Assembly (NCBI GenBank): GCA_947589315.1
Contig: CANPZE010000001.1
Coordinates: 56,725-120,724, forward strand
Reading direction: 5' to 3'
Source of the DNA: an uncultured Lachnospiraceae bacterium
Lineage (GTDB): Bacteria > Bacillota > Clostridia > Lachnospirales > Lachnospiraceae
Length of the DNA stretch: 64,000 nucleotides
The notes under the pieces were generated by a model. That model was not told where the DNA came from. It did not search any database and was given only the letters and a program-made list of their open reading frames with translations. Position numbers and translations under genes: made by a program. Shown here in pieces: positions 32,813-41,047 of the stretch; position 1 is the first letter of the stretch, and each line of letters starts with the position of its first letter.

Positions 32813-34852
32813 CTACAAAAAGATTTCTCCAGAATAGCCCGACAATTTGCGATGTAATCCCTCGTACTTATTGCATAGTTCCAGCACATCCTCCCTCTGG
32901 AAGGACTGGGAGGCCTCATTGGCCGCCTGGAGCAGATCTGCATCCTGATAAATATCCGCCAATACAAAATCCAGTTCCCCACTCTGGCGGATCCCAAAAA
33001 GATCTCCCGGGCCACGCATCTTCAGATCCTGTTGGGCAATAAAAAAGCCATCATTAGAACCGCCGATCACAGAAAGGCGTTCCATAACCTCCCGGGAAGT
33101 ATTCCCGGCCATAAATATGCAATAAGATTGTTCTCCTCCCCGTCCTACCCGTCCCCGCAGCTGGTGGAGCTGGGCAAGTCCAAACCGTTCCGCATTCTCG
33201 ATCATCATTACAGTGGCATTGGGTACATTGATCCCCACCTCGATTACAGTAGTAGATACTAAAAGATCCAACTCTCCTTTCATGTACTCTTCCATAATCC
33301 GATCCTTTTCTGCGGCTTTCATCTTCCCATGGAGAATCCCGATCCGGACAGAGGGGGGCAGGATCCCCCGCAGGCTCTGGGCATAATCCGTTACATTCTC
33401 CACTTCCAGGTTCTCCCCTTCCTCCACCATGGGGCAGATAATATACGCCTGCCTTCCCTGCTCAATCTGCTTCTGCATAAACCGATAGGCCTGGGGACGA
33501 TACTCTGTTCCCACTACACAATTCTTGACCGGAAGGCGGTTGGACGGCAGCATATCGATCAGGGATACATCCAGATCCCCATACAATATGATCGCCAATG
33601 TACGGGGAATGGGCGTTGCACTCATTACCAGCATATGGGGCTCTTCCCCCTTGCCGGACAGAGCCTGTCTCTGCTTTACGCCAAAACGGTGCTGCTCATC
33701 AGTCACTACCAGAGCCAGATCCCGGAATTCTGCCTTTTCCTGGATCAGGGCATGGGTACCGATCACAAGATCTGCCTCTCCTTCTTTCATCTTCTGATAA
33801 GCCTCTCTCTTCTGCGCCTGGGTCATGGATCCTGTCAACAGCTGTAAACGGATCCCCAAAGGCTCCAGTATCTGGGAAAAGGAATCCATATGCTGCCTGG
33901 CCAATACCTCTGTAGGAGCCATCATTGCTCCCTGATGCCCGTTTTCTACACAGCCCAAAAGAGCCAAGATAGCTATGATAGTCTTACCGCAGCCCACATC
34001 TCCCTGGATCAGCCGATTCATGACCAGACCAGATCCCATATCCTCCTTTAATTCCTCCCAGGTGCGTTGCTGGGCCCGGGTCAGGGGATAGGGCAGCTGT
34101 CCCACCAGGCTGTCCGCCCGCTCAAAATGCTTCATAACATATCCCGACTGCTTCCGGTGTTTACTGCGTTTCATCTGATTCAGGGCCAATGTAAACAGGA
34201 AAAATTCCTCAAAGACCAAACGCTTTCTAGCCTGGCGGTATTCTTCCCGGCTTTTCGGGAAATGGACAGCGCAGAGCGCTTTTTTCTGCAGCATCAGATC
34301 ATACTGCTTCCGTATCTCCAAAGGAAGAAAATCTCCATTCAGATCCGTCTCCTGGAGAGCCGATGATACCGCCTTAGCCACGCTGCGATTGGTTAGTCCC
34401 GCCGTAAGGGAATATACCGGCTGTAATTGGTGAAGCTGCCGGTGATATTCCTGCTCTGTCAATATCTTAGGCTGCTGGAGATTCAGCACGCCATTCTTGC
34501 GCACTACTCTTCCCCGCAATATGTATTTCGTGCCCATATGTAATGTTTTCTGCAAAAACATCATATTGAACCAGGTAACAGCCAATTGGCCGCTGGAGTC
34601 TTTCACCGTTCCTGATAATATCTTCAGATTGCCCGCCCGCTTTGCCCGGGGAGAGCCCGCCAGGCTGCCCATAATAACTACAGTTTGTCCTTCCCTCACG
34701 CAGGCGATAGGGCGGATATCCTCTACAATCTCAAATTCTCTGGGATAAAAGCGGAGAAGCTCCTCCACTGTATGAATCCCCAGTTTTGCGAAGAGCTTCT
34801 CACTTTTCTCACCAACACCCTTAATCTCGCGAATGCTGTCACTTAATTTCAT
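32813..34852 (-). CDS. recG: ATP-dependent DNA helicase RecG
   Basis: A 679-residue branch-migration helicase. The N-terminal wedge opens with an IKGVGEKSEKLFAKLGI helix-hairpin and ELLRFYPREFE, followed by an OB fold. Helicase motifs are LIQGDVGCGKTIIA (Walker A), MAPTEVLARQH, GTHALIQ, VTDEQHRFG (DEQH), MSATPIPRT, and later STTVIEVGINVPNA and QLHQLRGRVGRG. Length fits the family (670-700). AAAGGG precedes the ATG. It follows the fakA-like gene by 24 bases, an order often seen in Firmicutes (asp23-fakA-recG-rsmD-coaD). Confidence 0.97.
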   Translation of the reverse strand: MKLSDSIREIKGVGEKSEKLFAKLGIHTVEELLRFYPREFEIVEDIRPIACVREGQTVVIMGSLAGSPRAKRAGNLKILSGTVKDSSGQLAVTWFNMMFLQKTLHMGTKYILRGRVVRKNGVLNLQQPKILTEQEYHRQLHQLQPVYSLTAGLTNRSVAKAVSSALQETDLNGDFLPLEIRKQYDLMLQKKALCAVHFPKSREEYRQARKRLVFEEFFLFTLALNQMKRSKHRKQSGYVMKHFERADSLVGQLPYPLTRAQQRTWEELKEDMGSGLVMNRLIQGDVGCGKTIIAILALLGCVENGHQGAMMAPTEVLARQHMDSFSQILEPLGIRLQLLTGSMTQAQKREAYQKMKEGEADLVIGTHALIQEKAEFRDLALVVTDEQHRFGVKQRQALSGKGEEPHMLVMSATPIPRTLAIILYGDLDVSLIDMLPSNRLPVKNCVVGTEYRPQAYRFMQKQIEQGRQAYIICPMVEEGENLEVENVTDYAQSLRGILPPSVRIGILHGKMKAAEKDRIMEEYMKGELDLLVSTTVIEVGINVPNATVMMIENAERFGLAQLHQLRGRVGRGGEQSYCIFMAGNTSREVMERLSVIGGSNDGFFIAQQDLKMRGPGDLFGIRQSGELDFVLADIYQDADLLQAANEASQSFQREDVLELCNKYEGLHRKLSGYSGEIFL

Positions 34853-34876
34853 TTGATCCCTTTCTCTATGATCCCG

Positions 34877-36562
34877 CTATTCTACGGAGAGGAAATAGGA
34901 GTATATGGGCTGGCCACCATATTGGATCTCTGCCTCCAGGTCCGGATATTGCTCCATGATCCGTCCCGCCAGCTCCTCTGCCTCTTCTTCCGTCACGTTA
35001 TCTCCATAATACAGGCTCACCAGCTCGCTTTCCTCATCAATCAATCCCTGGAGGAGTTCCAGCGTGGTCTCCTGCAACCCTGATCCCACGGAAAGTATGG
35101 TTTTGTCCGTAAGTCCCATATAATCTCCCTGATGGATCTCTCTGCCATCCATCACGGTATCCCTTACTGCATAAGTGACCTCCCCGGTCTTCAGCCTCTC
35201 CAGTTCCCCGGTGATCTGCTCCAGATTCTCTTCCGCAGACCTGCCGGGCATATAACTGATCATGGCCACAATCCCCTGGGGGATATTGCCGGACGGTATC
35301 ACTACCACTTGTTTTCCTTTGGCCATGCGGGCGGCCTGCTGCGCAGCCAGGATGATATTTCCATTGTTAGGGAGGACATAAACCACATTGGCATTCACCG
35401 CATCGATCGCCTCCAGCAGATCCTCTGTACTGGGGTTCATGGTCTGGCCGCCTTCTATCACGAAATCTGCCCCCAGATCCCGGAAGATTTCCCTGAGGCC
35501 GTCTCCGGAAGAAACTGCCACAAAGCCTGTGTCCTTACGGGGAGCCTCCTCCCCCTGTTCCTCCTGGCCTTTTTCCTGGTCGCTCTGCTGCTCCTGGGAC
35601 AGCCGCTGCGCATCCCGGATCACCTTCTCATTGTGTTCTTCCCTCATATTATCGATCTTGATACTGGTCAGGGCGCCATATTTCAACGCCTTTTGTATCG
35701 CCAGTCCCGGGTCATTGGTATGTACGTGGACTTTGACAATGCCATCGTCTGCCACGACCACCACGCAATCTCCCAGGCTCTGGAGATATTTCTTCAATTC
35801 CTGCTCTGCCTGCCCGTTGCTGCGATCCAGCATAATGATAAATTCTGTACAATAGCCAAACCGGATATCGGATTCCTCAGCCCCGCCCATAATGCCTGCA
35901 GAAGGAGAAGCGGATGCTGCGGGCTCCAGTCGATATTCAATCTCCTTGCCGCTAAGAGCGTCAATACAGCCCCGTACAAAGGTCATCAGCCCTTCTCCGC
36001 CGGAATCCACTACGCCTGCCTGCTTCAGAACAGGAAGCATATCCGGCGTCTTTTCCAATGTCTCTTCCATGTAGGAGGCTATATCCCGGGCAAATTCCAG
36101 AATGTCCTCCTCAGAATCTGCCATCAGCAGCTCTACCGCCCTCTCTCCGCCGGCTTTGGCCACTGTCAGGATCGTCCCTTCCTTCGGCTTCATGACTGCC
36201 TTATACGCCGTAGCGGCTGCATACTGGACTGCGTTTCCGAGATCTGTGATCTCAATCCTGTCCAACCCTTTCATTTCCTTGGCAAAGCCCCGGAATATCT
36301 GAGAGAGGATGACGCCGGAATTTCCTCTTGCCCCCCGCAGGGAGCCGCTGGCCATCGCTCTGGTGATCTGCTCTATCGTAGGAGCTTCCAGCTTATTTAC
36401 CTCCCTGACCGCTGACAATATGGTCATTGTCATATTGGTTCCCGTATCGCCATCCGGAACAGGAAATACGTTTAGTTCATTAATATATTCTTTCCTTGCC
36501 TCCAATGCTGCAGCTCCAGACAGAAAACATTTCTTTAGCATAGAAGCGTCTATTGCCCTCAT
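34877..36562 (-). CDS. DAK2/DhaL-domain fatty acid kinase-like protein (FakA/YloV)
   Basis: A 561-residue protein. The N-terminal DhaL/DAK2 domain (about 1-210) has FPVPDGDTGTNMTMT and GARGNSGVILSQIFRGF, the ATP/metal-binding signature. A central region includes YCTEFIIMLDRS and VHVHTNDPG, and the C-terminal half resembles the DegV-contact part of FakA. FakA phosphorylates fatty acids delivered by a DegV/FakB protein; no fakB is here. Between about 340 and 365 is a Q/E-rich linker. It follows asp23 by 30 bases, the standard YloU-YloV pair. Confidence 0.88.
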   Translation of the reverse strand: MRAIDASMLKKCFLSGAAALEARKEYINELNVFPVPDGDTGTNMTMTILSAVREVNKLEAPTIEQITRAMASGSLRGARGNSGVILSQIFRGFAKEMKGLDRIEITDLGNAVQYAAATAYKAVMKPKEGTILTVAKAGGERAVELLMADSEEDILEFARDIASYMEETLEKTPDMLPVLKQAGVVDSGGEGLMTFVRGCIDALSGKEIEYRLEPAASASPSAGIMGGAEESDIRFGYCTEFIIMLDRSNGQAEQELKKYLQSLGDCVVVVADDGIVKVHVHTNDPGLAIQKALKYGALTSIKIDNMREEHNEKVIRDAQRLSQEQQSDQEKGQEEQGEEAPRKDTGFVAVSSGDGLREIFRDLGADFVIEGGQTMNPSTEDLLEAIDAVNANVVYVLPNNGNIILAAQQAARMAKGKQVVVIPSGNIPQGIVAMISYMPGRSAEENLEQITGELERLKTGEVTYAVRDTVMDGREIHQGDYMGLTDKTILSVGSGLQETTLELLQGLIDEESELVSLYYGDNVTEEEAEELAGRIMEQYPDLEAEIQYGGQPIYSYFLSVE

Positions 36563-36592
36563 CCCTACTGTTCCTCCTCAAGGTTTATTCCA

Positions 36593-36952
36593 TCAATCAT
36601 CAACTACACGAACGCCTTCTACTACTACGCTGATCTTGGCTACCTCCATGCCGGTATAGGTCTCGACTCTGCAACGGACATTTTCCAGAATATTCTGAGC
36701 CACTGCCCGGATACTCACGCCATAAGCTACAATAACATGCAGCTCAATGCGGAGCTTATTATTCATCACAGCTACATTCACGCCGCGGCTTACGCTTTCC
36801 CGCTTCAAAAGCCTGGTCACGCCGTCCTTGACATTCACCGCTGCCATTCCCACTACGCCGAAGCATTCTGTGGTAGCAGATCCCGCATACTTCGCCAATA
36901 CTTCACGATCTATCACAACATTTCCCATCTGGGTGCTCATTTTCCCCTTCAT
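36593..36952 (-). CDS. Asp23/Gls24 family envelope stress protein (YloU-like)
   Basis: A 119-residue Asp23-family protein. GNVVIDREVLAKYAGSA, ECFGVVGMA, and the C-terminal NVRCRVETYTGM with VNVVVEGV-like VVVEGVRVVD are typical. In Staphylococcus Asp23 is membrane-associated and linked to envelope stress; in many Firmicutes the paralogue YloU precedes fakA, as here. The ATG at 36952 has GGGGGAAGG just upstream; eight further open codons were rejected. Cytoplasmic, no membrane segment seen. Confidence 0.88.
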   Translation of the reverse strand: MKGKMSTQMGNVVIDREVLAKYAGSATTECFGVVGMAAVNVKDGVTRLLKRESVSRGVNVAVMNNKLRIELHVIVAYGVSIRAVAQNILENVRCRVETYTGMEVAKISVVVEGVRVVDD

Positions 36953-36996
36953 ATGCCTTCCCCCGTTTCCATGCAAGATTATCTCCAGTTCTGTAG

Positions 36997-37005
36997 ATTA
37001 TATCA
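36997..37005 (-). promoter_or_regulatory. Extended -10 promoter of asp23-fakA-recG group
   Basis: On the minus strand TGATATAAT is an extended -10 (TGnTATAAT) about 45 bases before asp23. The -35 region is poor, which an extended -10 can tolerate. Confidence 0.55.
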
Positions 37006-37060
37006 GAAAGGACATCGTCCAATCCCTTTCATGCCACAGAGTTTTTTCTTTGTTCAAAAA

Positions 37061-37082
37061 TAACATATTTTATCATATGTTA
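37061..37082. promoter_or_regulatory. 8-bp inverted repeat between asp23 and the small membrane protein gene
   Basis: TAACATAT and ATATGTTA are perfect inverted arms with a 6-base centre (TTTATC). The site lies between divergently transcribed asp23 and the 45-residue plus-strand gene, so it could be an operator or be part of the plus-strand promoter, whose elements I cannot place with confidence. Confidence 0.4.
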
Positions 37083-37130
37083 CAGTATACCCTATTCTTT
37101 CCAAAAAGAAAACCTCCAGGAGAAGAATTT

Positions 37131-37268
37131 ATGCGTAGAATGATTGGTTTTATTTTATTTTGGATCGCATTGGGAATGACCATTATGTTTTTCATTAACA
37201 ACGGTGTCATTGCATTGCTGATCATTTTACTCTGTCTGATTCTGGCATATAACCTGTTCTGCTGTTGA
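37131..37268 (+). CDS. Small hydrophobic membrane protein (45 residues)
   Basis: A 45-residue frame starting MRRMIGFILFWIALGMTIMF and ending NLFCC, with one long or two short membrane segments and positive residues at the N-terminus (N-in by the positive-inside rule). AGGAG lies eight bases before the ATG. It is on the plus strand among minus-strand genes. I recall short proteins of this sort in Lachnospiraceae, but no function is known to me. A gene this short is easily missed in annotation. Confidence 0.65.
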   Translation: MRRMIGFILFWIALGMTIMFFINNGVIALLIILLCLILAYNLFCC

Positions 37269-37438
37269 CTGCCGCAGACCTGTTTCCGCGGCGGCGATAG
37301 CAGCAAAGCGATGCCTGTCCCACAACCAGCCTGCCGATCCCTTCCCTTTCTTTGGACAAGTTCCCGACACCAAAAAAGGCGGCATATCCTATCTATCAAA
37401 CAGAATATGTCACCCTTGCGATCCATAACGAGATGCCC
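37269..37438. other. Intergenic stretch, nothing recognised
   Basis: About 170 bases between the small plus-strand gene and rpmB, which converge. A minus-strand open frame covers it but has no ribosome binding site and a composition unlike a protein. A G/C-rich segment (GCCGCAGAC...CCGCGGCGG) follows the small gene; I could not draw a convincing terminator for either gene. Confidence 0.4.
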
Positions 37439-37624
37439 TTACGCACGCTCAACTGCTCCAGAACGTAAACATCCTGTACATACCGGCATTTTCTTTGTGC
37501 CGCCATTTACCTTTACCCTTACGGATTTGATATTTGGCTTCCACATCTTATTGCTTCTTCTATGGGAATGGCTCACTGCGTTTCCAAAGTGAACGCCCTT
37601 ACCACATACTGAACATTTTGCCAT
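37439..37624 (-). CDS. rpmB: 50S ribosomal protein L28
   Basis: A 61-residue L28. MAKCSVCGKGVHFGNAVSHS is the standard opening, followed by RRSNKMWKPNI, KMPVCTGCLRSG. It has two CxxC pairs (CSVC and CTGC), so it is the zinc-binding C+ form. AAGGAGG lies nine bases before the ATG. It has its own promoter and a leader of about 95 bases containing a hairpin. Confidence 0.97.
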   Translation of the reverse strand: MAKCSVCGKGVHFGNAVSHSHRRSNKMWKPNIKSVRVKVNGGTKKMPVCTGCLRSGAVERA

Positions 37625-37668
37625 CGTAAGCACCTCCTTAATCTATTCAGCCTCATACTTCCAGACAG

Positions 37669-37690
37669 GCGGATCCGTATCACGGACCGC
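37669..37690 (-). promoter_or_regulatory. Hairpin in rpmB leader
   Basis: In the rpmB 5' leader GCGGTCCGT pairs with ACGGATCCGC (one bulged base) around a 3-base loop. It lies about 30 bases downstream of the predicted start and 45 bases before the ATG. It could be an L28 or other autoregulatory site, but this is speculation. Confidence 0.4.
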
Positions 37691-37725
37691 TGATTCTCTC
37701 GTATCTTTCATTACACAACGTGAAT

Positions 37726-37754
37726 ATTCTATCAAATTCTCTTTCAATATGCAA
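37726..37754 (-). promoter_or_regulatory. Sigma-A promoter of rpmB
   Basis: TTGCAT (37749-37754) and TAGAAT (37726-37731) on the minus strand, spacer 17, inside an A/T-rich region after gerW. Confidence 0.75.
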
Positions 37755-37818
37755 GAAATATTTTTATTTTTTTGATTTTAATTTCCCACACCGTTCTTTT
37801 TGATATCTCCTCCGGCTC

Positions 37819-38211
37819 TTAATACTCCTGAGTATCCACGTCTGTCCTGCTGTCTGCCTTCTTTCCTTTTCCTTTCCCGGCGGCAAACTTATCCACCAGG
37901 TCCGGTACCATATCCAATACCTTTGTCACACCATCCTGATTCTTAACGTTCACCAGGCGGCTCTCCCCATCCTTGATGATCAGGATCGCGCTGGGCTGGA
38001 TCTTGCCTCCCATGCCGCCTCCTGCATTTTCTTTCTTATTATGTTCACTGAAGGCGCCGGCTCCCACGCCAAAGCTTACATCCACCAAAGGCAGAATAAT
38101 AGTTCCATCGTCAAACTTCACCGCATCGCCTACCACAGTCTTCGTGGTTAAAAATCCTTCCATCCCCCTGAACAGAGAACCCACTGTCGTACTGAAATTA
38201 TTATCCCCCAT
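37819..38211 (-). CDS. gerW: GerW family sporulation protein (YtfJ)
   Basis: A 130-residue protein with the GerW/YtfJ landmarks: TTVGSLFRGMEGFLTTKTVVGDAV near the N-terminus (in two parts), TIILPLVDVSFGVGAG and a glycine-rich GGGMGGKIQPSAILII. The tail is basic then acidic. In Bacillus YtfJ is linked to spore germination. The ATG overlaps the stop codon of the upstream DUF2953 gene (TAATG), an arrangement matching the ytfI-ytfJ pair of Bacillus, and AAAGGAGG is upstream. It supports a spore-forming host. Confidence 0.92.
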   Translation of the reverse strand: MGDNNFSTTVGSLFRGMEGFLTTKTVVGDAVKFDDGTIILPLVDVSFGVGAGAFSEHNKKENAGGGMGGKIQPSAILIIKDGESRLVNVKNQDGVTKVLDMVPDLVDKFAAGKGKGKKADSRTDVDTQEY

Positions 38212-39113
38212 TATAATTCCTCCTTTAATTGATCCAATTCTTTACGGAACCGTTTCCATGCATCGGCAGACCAAAGCTTCCAAAGCATTCTGACCACATG
38301 TACTAATCGCAGCCTTCCCTGAAGTTCCAGATACCCGCACAGAATCTGCCTCTCAAAATCCGGGGTGATCCGGACACCGCCCCCCAGAAAAGCATAGGCA
38401 ATGCCCAGCCCGCCTAAAAGTTCCCCCGTGCTGCAGGGATCCCCTGTTCCCAGCAGGATATCTCCCCGTACCCTCCGGGGATGGGAATGCCTCCAAAGAT
38501 AACCAAAACATTCTTTGGCTGATCCCCAGGCGTTACAGACAGTCTCCGACTGAAGGAACTCCTTCACTCTGCCAGCCTTCTGCCCGCCCTCTGCCAGCGC
38601 TGTCCACAGCCGGCGGCTTCCCTGGATAAGACTTTGCAATTTATCATATATTCTACCCAATCTCTGGCAAAATAGCAAGATTTTCTGTTTAAAATCCCCC
38701 TCCGGCTCTTTCTCCTGTTCCGGCGGCGCCGCTTCCACAGCCTTATGCTCCTCTCTTTGCCGCTGTATCTGAGCCGGCTCTTTTCTTCTCTTCTCCGCCT
38801 TCTTTTTCTGGGACGGCTTCCAAGGGATCCCCAATATCCTTACCTTATATTCTACGCCGCAGGGTCCTTGCCATACAGGGATATGGACGATATGGAGCAG
38901 CCAGCTGACCCATCCCTTCACCTGCCAGCCTCCGGCGCCGGCATGAGAAGAAGCTTCCTCCGGGACACAGGCTATGCGCAGCTTATACCGGACCGGGACC
39001 AGAAGCAGCAACAGCAGGACGAATAAAACAAGCCCCAGGAGCCCTGCCGCGATGAGGCCGATCGCCTTAACGACCATCCCCACAATGCCAAATACCGCTG
39101 CCAGATCACTCAC
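38211..39113 (-). CDS. DUF2953 membrane protein (YtfI-like)
   Basis: A 300-residue protein with a strongly hydrophobic N-terminal segment (about residues 13-42) ending in VPVRYKLRI, then a soluble part with a charged linker (100-140) and a C-terminal region containing GTGDPCSTGELLGGLGIAYAF and ITPDFERQILCGYL, which is the DUF2953 signature. It immediately precedes gerW, as ytfI precedes ytfJ in Bacillus, so a sporulation role is likely. The start is uncertain: GTG at 39113 sits almost on GGGAGG; an ATG at codon 13 lacks a good site. Confidence 0.75.
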   Translation of the reverse strand: MSDLAAVFGIVGMVVKAIGLIAAGLLGLVLFVLLLLLLVPVRYKLRIACVPEEASSHAGAGGWQVKGWVSWLLHIVHIPVWQGPCGVEYKVRILGIPWKPSQKKKAEKRRKEPAQIQRQREEHKAVEAAPPEQEKEPEGDFKQKILLFCQRLGRIYDKLQSLIQGSRRLWTALAEGGQKAGRVKEFLQSETVCNAWGSAKECFGYLWRHSHPRRVRGDILLGTGDPCSTGELLGGLGIAYAFLGGGVRITPDFERQILCGYLELQGRLRLVHVVRMLWKLWSADAWKRFRKELDQLKEEL

Positions 39114-39158
39114 CTCCCACGATCTCTCACTGTCTCACCCCATCTGTTCCTATGTTTT

Positions 39159-39216
39159 CATGCATATTAAAATATGCATGCATACTTTAGTATGCATGCG
39201 TACTAAAGTATGCATG
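39159..39216. repeat. Array of three overlapping palindromes with 18-bp period
   Basis: Three 22-base palindromes at 39159-39180, 39177-39198 and 39195-39216 share their terminal CATG, giving a strict 18-base period. The units are CATGCATATTAAAATATG, CATGCATACTTTAGTATG and CATGCGTACTAAAGTATG. The first two are perfect; the third has one mismatched pair. The array straddles the stop codon of the 109-residue gene (39187) and lies 45 bases upstream of the DUF2953 start. Confidence 0.9.
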
Positions 39217-39516
39217 GATCCTCTGCGCCGATAGATCTCCAAACTGCCGGTACACATCCTCGCAGATCCTGGTTACAAGTTTCCTGGCTTCCCTCCGGCT
39301 CCTGGCCATCCCTATGACCACCAGTCTGCGCTGTTGGTTATATTGGAACCAAAATTCCCGGGAAGAATAAATTTCCATACTATTTTCCTCGTTCACCGGA
39401 AGAGTAATACAGTACACTGCCGGGAGCGGACGATGCCGCTCCAGCATGCGCCGGTATTTCTCCGGCCGTTTTGCCACCGAAGCATCCATATACAATTTCG
39501 GACTCCAGACCAGCAT
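39187..39516 (-). CDS. Unrecognised 109-residue protein
   Basis: I do not recognise this family. The protein opens MLVWSPKLYMDASVA, is basic (many R and K), has a central strand-like stretch RLVVIGMARSRREARKLVTR, and no membrane segment. AGGAGG lies seven bases before the ATG at 39516; the frame stays open 11 codons further upstream into the preceding gene. It lies 25 bases after the 494-residue gene and before DUF2953, so it probably belongs to that transcript. Its last ten codons run through the palindrome array, which may have been added to its 3' end. Confidence 0.7.
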   Translation of the reverse strand: MLVWSPKLYMDASVAKRPEKYRRMLERHRPLPAVYCITLPVNEENSMEIYSSREFWFQYNQQRRLVVIGMARSRREARKLVTRICEDVYRQFGDLSAQRIHAYFSTHAY

Positions 39517-39541
39517 CCCGCTCCCTCCTGTACCGCCTGTT

Positions 39542-41014
39542 TTATTCATACTCCTGTACGTATTCCATCAAGCCCTGGATCAACTGTTTCGATGCGTATT
39601 TTTCTGCCTCATCCTCACACAGGGAGAGGGACTGGCAGATATAATCCACCACTTCCTGGGATGTGGTGAAGAACACAGGCATCTTCTCCAGAGTATTAGC
39701 CATAATAGAGCGGCGCACCATACGGCTGCTATTCTGAAAGACAGCCTTCAGCTCTCCGACCAGGCGCTCCGTCTCCTCCTCTGCCAGCTCTGGCGTCACT
39801 TTACCAGTATCCTCCACGCTTGCCAGCTCTACAAAGTTACTGTTGGAGGAAAGGCATGCCATCTTCTTCAGACAGGAAAAAGCCTCTTCCAGCCCCTGCT
39901 CCCGGATCGCATCCTGCCAGTCTTCCATAATCCCGTCTAGCGCAGAATCTGCCATGGTCACTCCATCCTGGAAGGCTTCCAGTCTGCCCTCAATCCCTGG
40001 GAAATTTTTGCCCAGCCACTCCAGCTTTTCCTCTTCTGTGGCAGTCGACAGTTCCTCTCCCATTTCCTCCCAGACATGGCTGGTCTGCTCCAGAAACAGG
40101 TCATTGATCCCCCGGACCACCTTTTCCGCCTTTGGGATGTCATAGACGGGTCTTTCTCTGCCCGCTGCCAGCACTATGCTATAAAGCTGATTGGCCAGCT
40201 GGATCAGGAGCATATACAGATCCGTGATTTCTGTAAGCTTAGAGGCATTCTTTCTGATCTTTTCCTCATAAATGCGATATCCCTGTTCCCCCAGCTTCTC
40301 ATAATCCAGGGACGCCAGTTCTTCCAGATCAGCGACAAATTCCGTAAAATATTTTTTCATCCCCTCCGTCTGATAGATCATGGCATTGGTCCGGAACATG
40401 TACAGATACCCTTCCAGAGCGTTCTTCTGGGATCCTTTATATAAAGAGATACTGTCCCGGACCAGATCATAATAATGCTTTCTGGTCATGCGCATCGGGA
40501 GCTGTCCCAGCACCTCCCGGATCCGGTTATTGACAATCACATTGTCTTCCGAACCAAAGATATAAGAAATCACCTGATGGATAAATTCTTCATCACCCGG
40601 CATCATTTCCTGGTCTTCAAAGCGATACTGGATACGGTTCAGCACATACTCATATATGACAAACCGGTCCACATAGGCAGTAAGGACTTTCACCTTCTCA
40701 ATAATCTCTTCCCGCAGAGCTGACAGCCGTCCTTCCAGCTCTCCCGCCTCCTCCGGGGCCAGGCAGCCCTGCCCGGACTTCTCCAGATAATCCCGGAGGA
40801 TCCGGTTCAGGGCCTCCGTCTCCTTTTCAACGGAAGAGGCATAGGAACCCTCCTCTGATATCGTTTCATAAAAGAGATAGTAATCCATCATTAAATTGTA
40901 AGTCTCATAGCCGGCATGCAGGCGCACTGACTCCCGGACATAGTCCTGCAGACGCTCCTTTCCTGCCTTTCCACCCTCAAGAGCCTTAACACATTCCCGA
41001 ATCTCGCTTCCCAT
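39542..41014 (-). CDS. Unrecognised 490-residue mostly helical protein
   Basis: I do not recognise this family. It is an acidic, largely alpha-helical cytoplasmic protein without membrane segments, signal peptide or nucleotide-binding motif. Visible segments include RESVRLHAGYETYNLMMDYYLFYETI near the N-terminus (in parts), MRMTRKHYYDLVRDSISLYKG around residue 180, and a C-terminal acidic part. There are few cysteines. TGAGG precedes the ATG at 41014; an ATG four codons earlier is possible. It lies 33 bases after the GT-C fusion gene and before the 109-residue gene, suggesting an operon with them. Confidence 0.75.
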   Translation of the reverse strand: MGSEIRECVKALEGGKAGKERLQDYVRESVRLHAGYETYNLMMDYYLFYETISEEGSYASSVEKETEALNRILRDYLEKSGQGCLAPEEAGELEGRLSALREEIIEKVKVLTAYVDRFVIYEYVLNRIQYRFEDQEMMPGDEEFIHQVISYIFGSEDNVIVNNRIREVLGQLPMRMTRKHYYDLVRDSISLYKGSQKNALEGYLYMFRTNAMIYQTEGMKKYFTEFVADLEELASLDYEKLGEQGYRIYEEKIRKNASKLTEITDLYMLLIQLANQLYSIVLAAGRERPVYDIPKAEKVVRGINDLFLEQTSHVWEEMGEELSTATEEEKLEWLGKNFPGIEGRLEAFQDGVTMADSALDGIMEDWQDAIREQGLEEAFSCLKKMACLSSNSNFVELASVEDTGKVTPELAEEETERLVGELKAVFQNSSRMVRRSIMANTLEKMPVFFTTSQEVVDYICQSLSLCEDEAEKYASKQLIQGLMEYVQEYE

Positions 41015-41047
41015 ATTCAACCTCACTTTTTCTATTCATCATTTCCC

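Noticed and set aside
37073..37426. 117-residue minus-strand open frame between rpmB and the small membrane gene
   Set aside because: No ribosome binding site, no recognisable motif, and it lies opposite the better-supported 45-residue gene.
39159..39216. Simple transcription terminator
   Set aside because: The stems are A/T-rich, repeat three times with a fixed period, and no T tract follows on the minus strand, so it is not a standard terminator.
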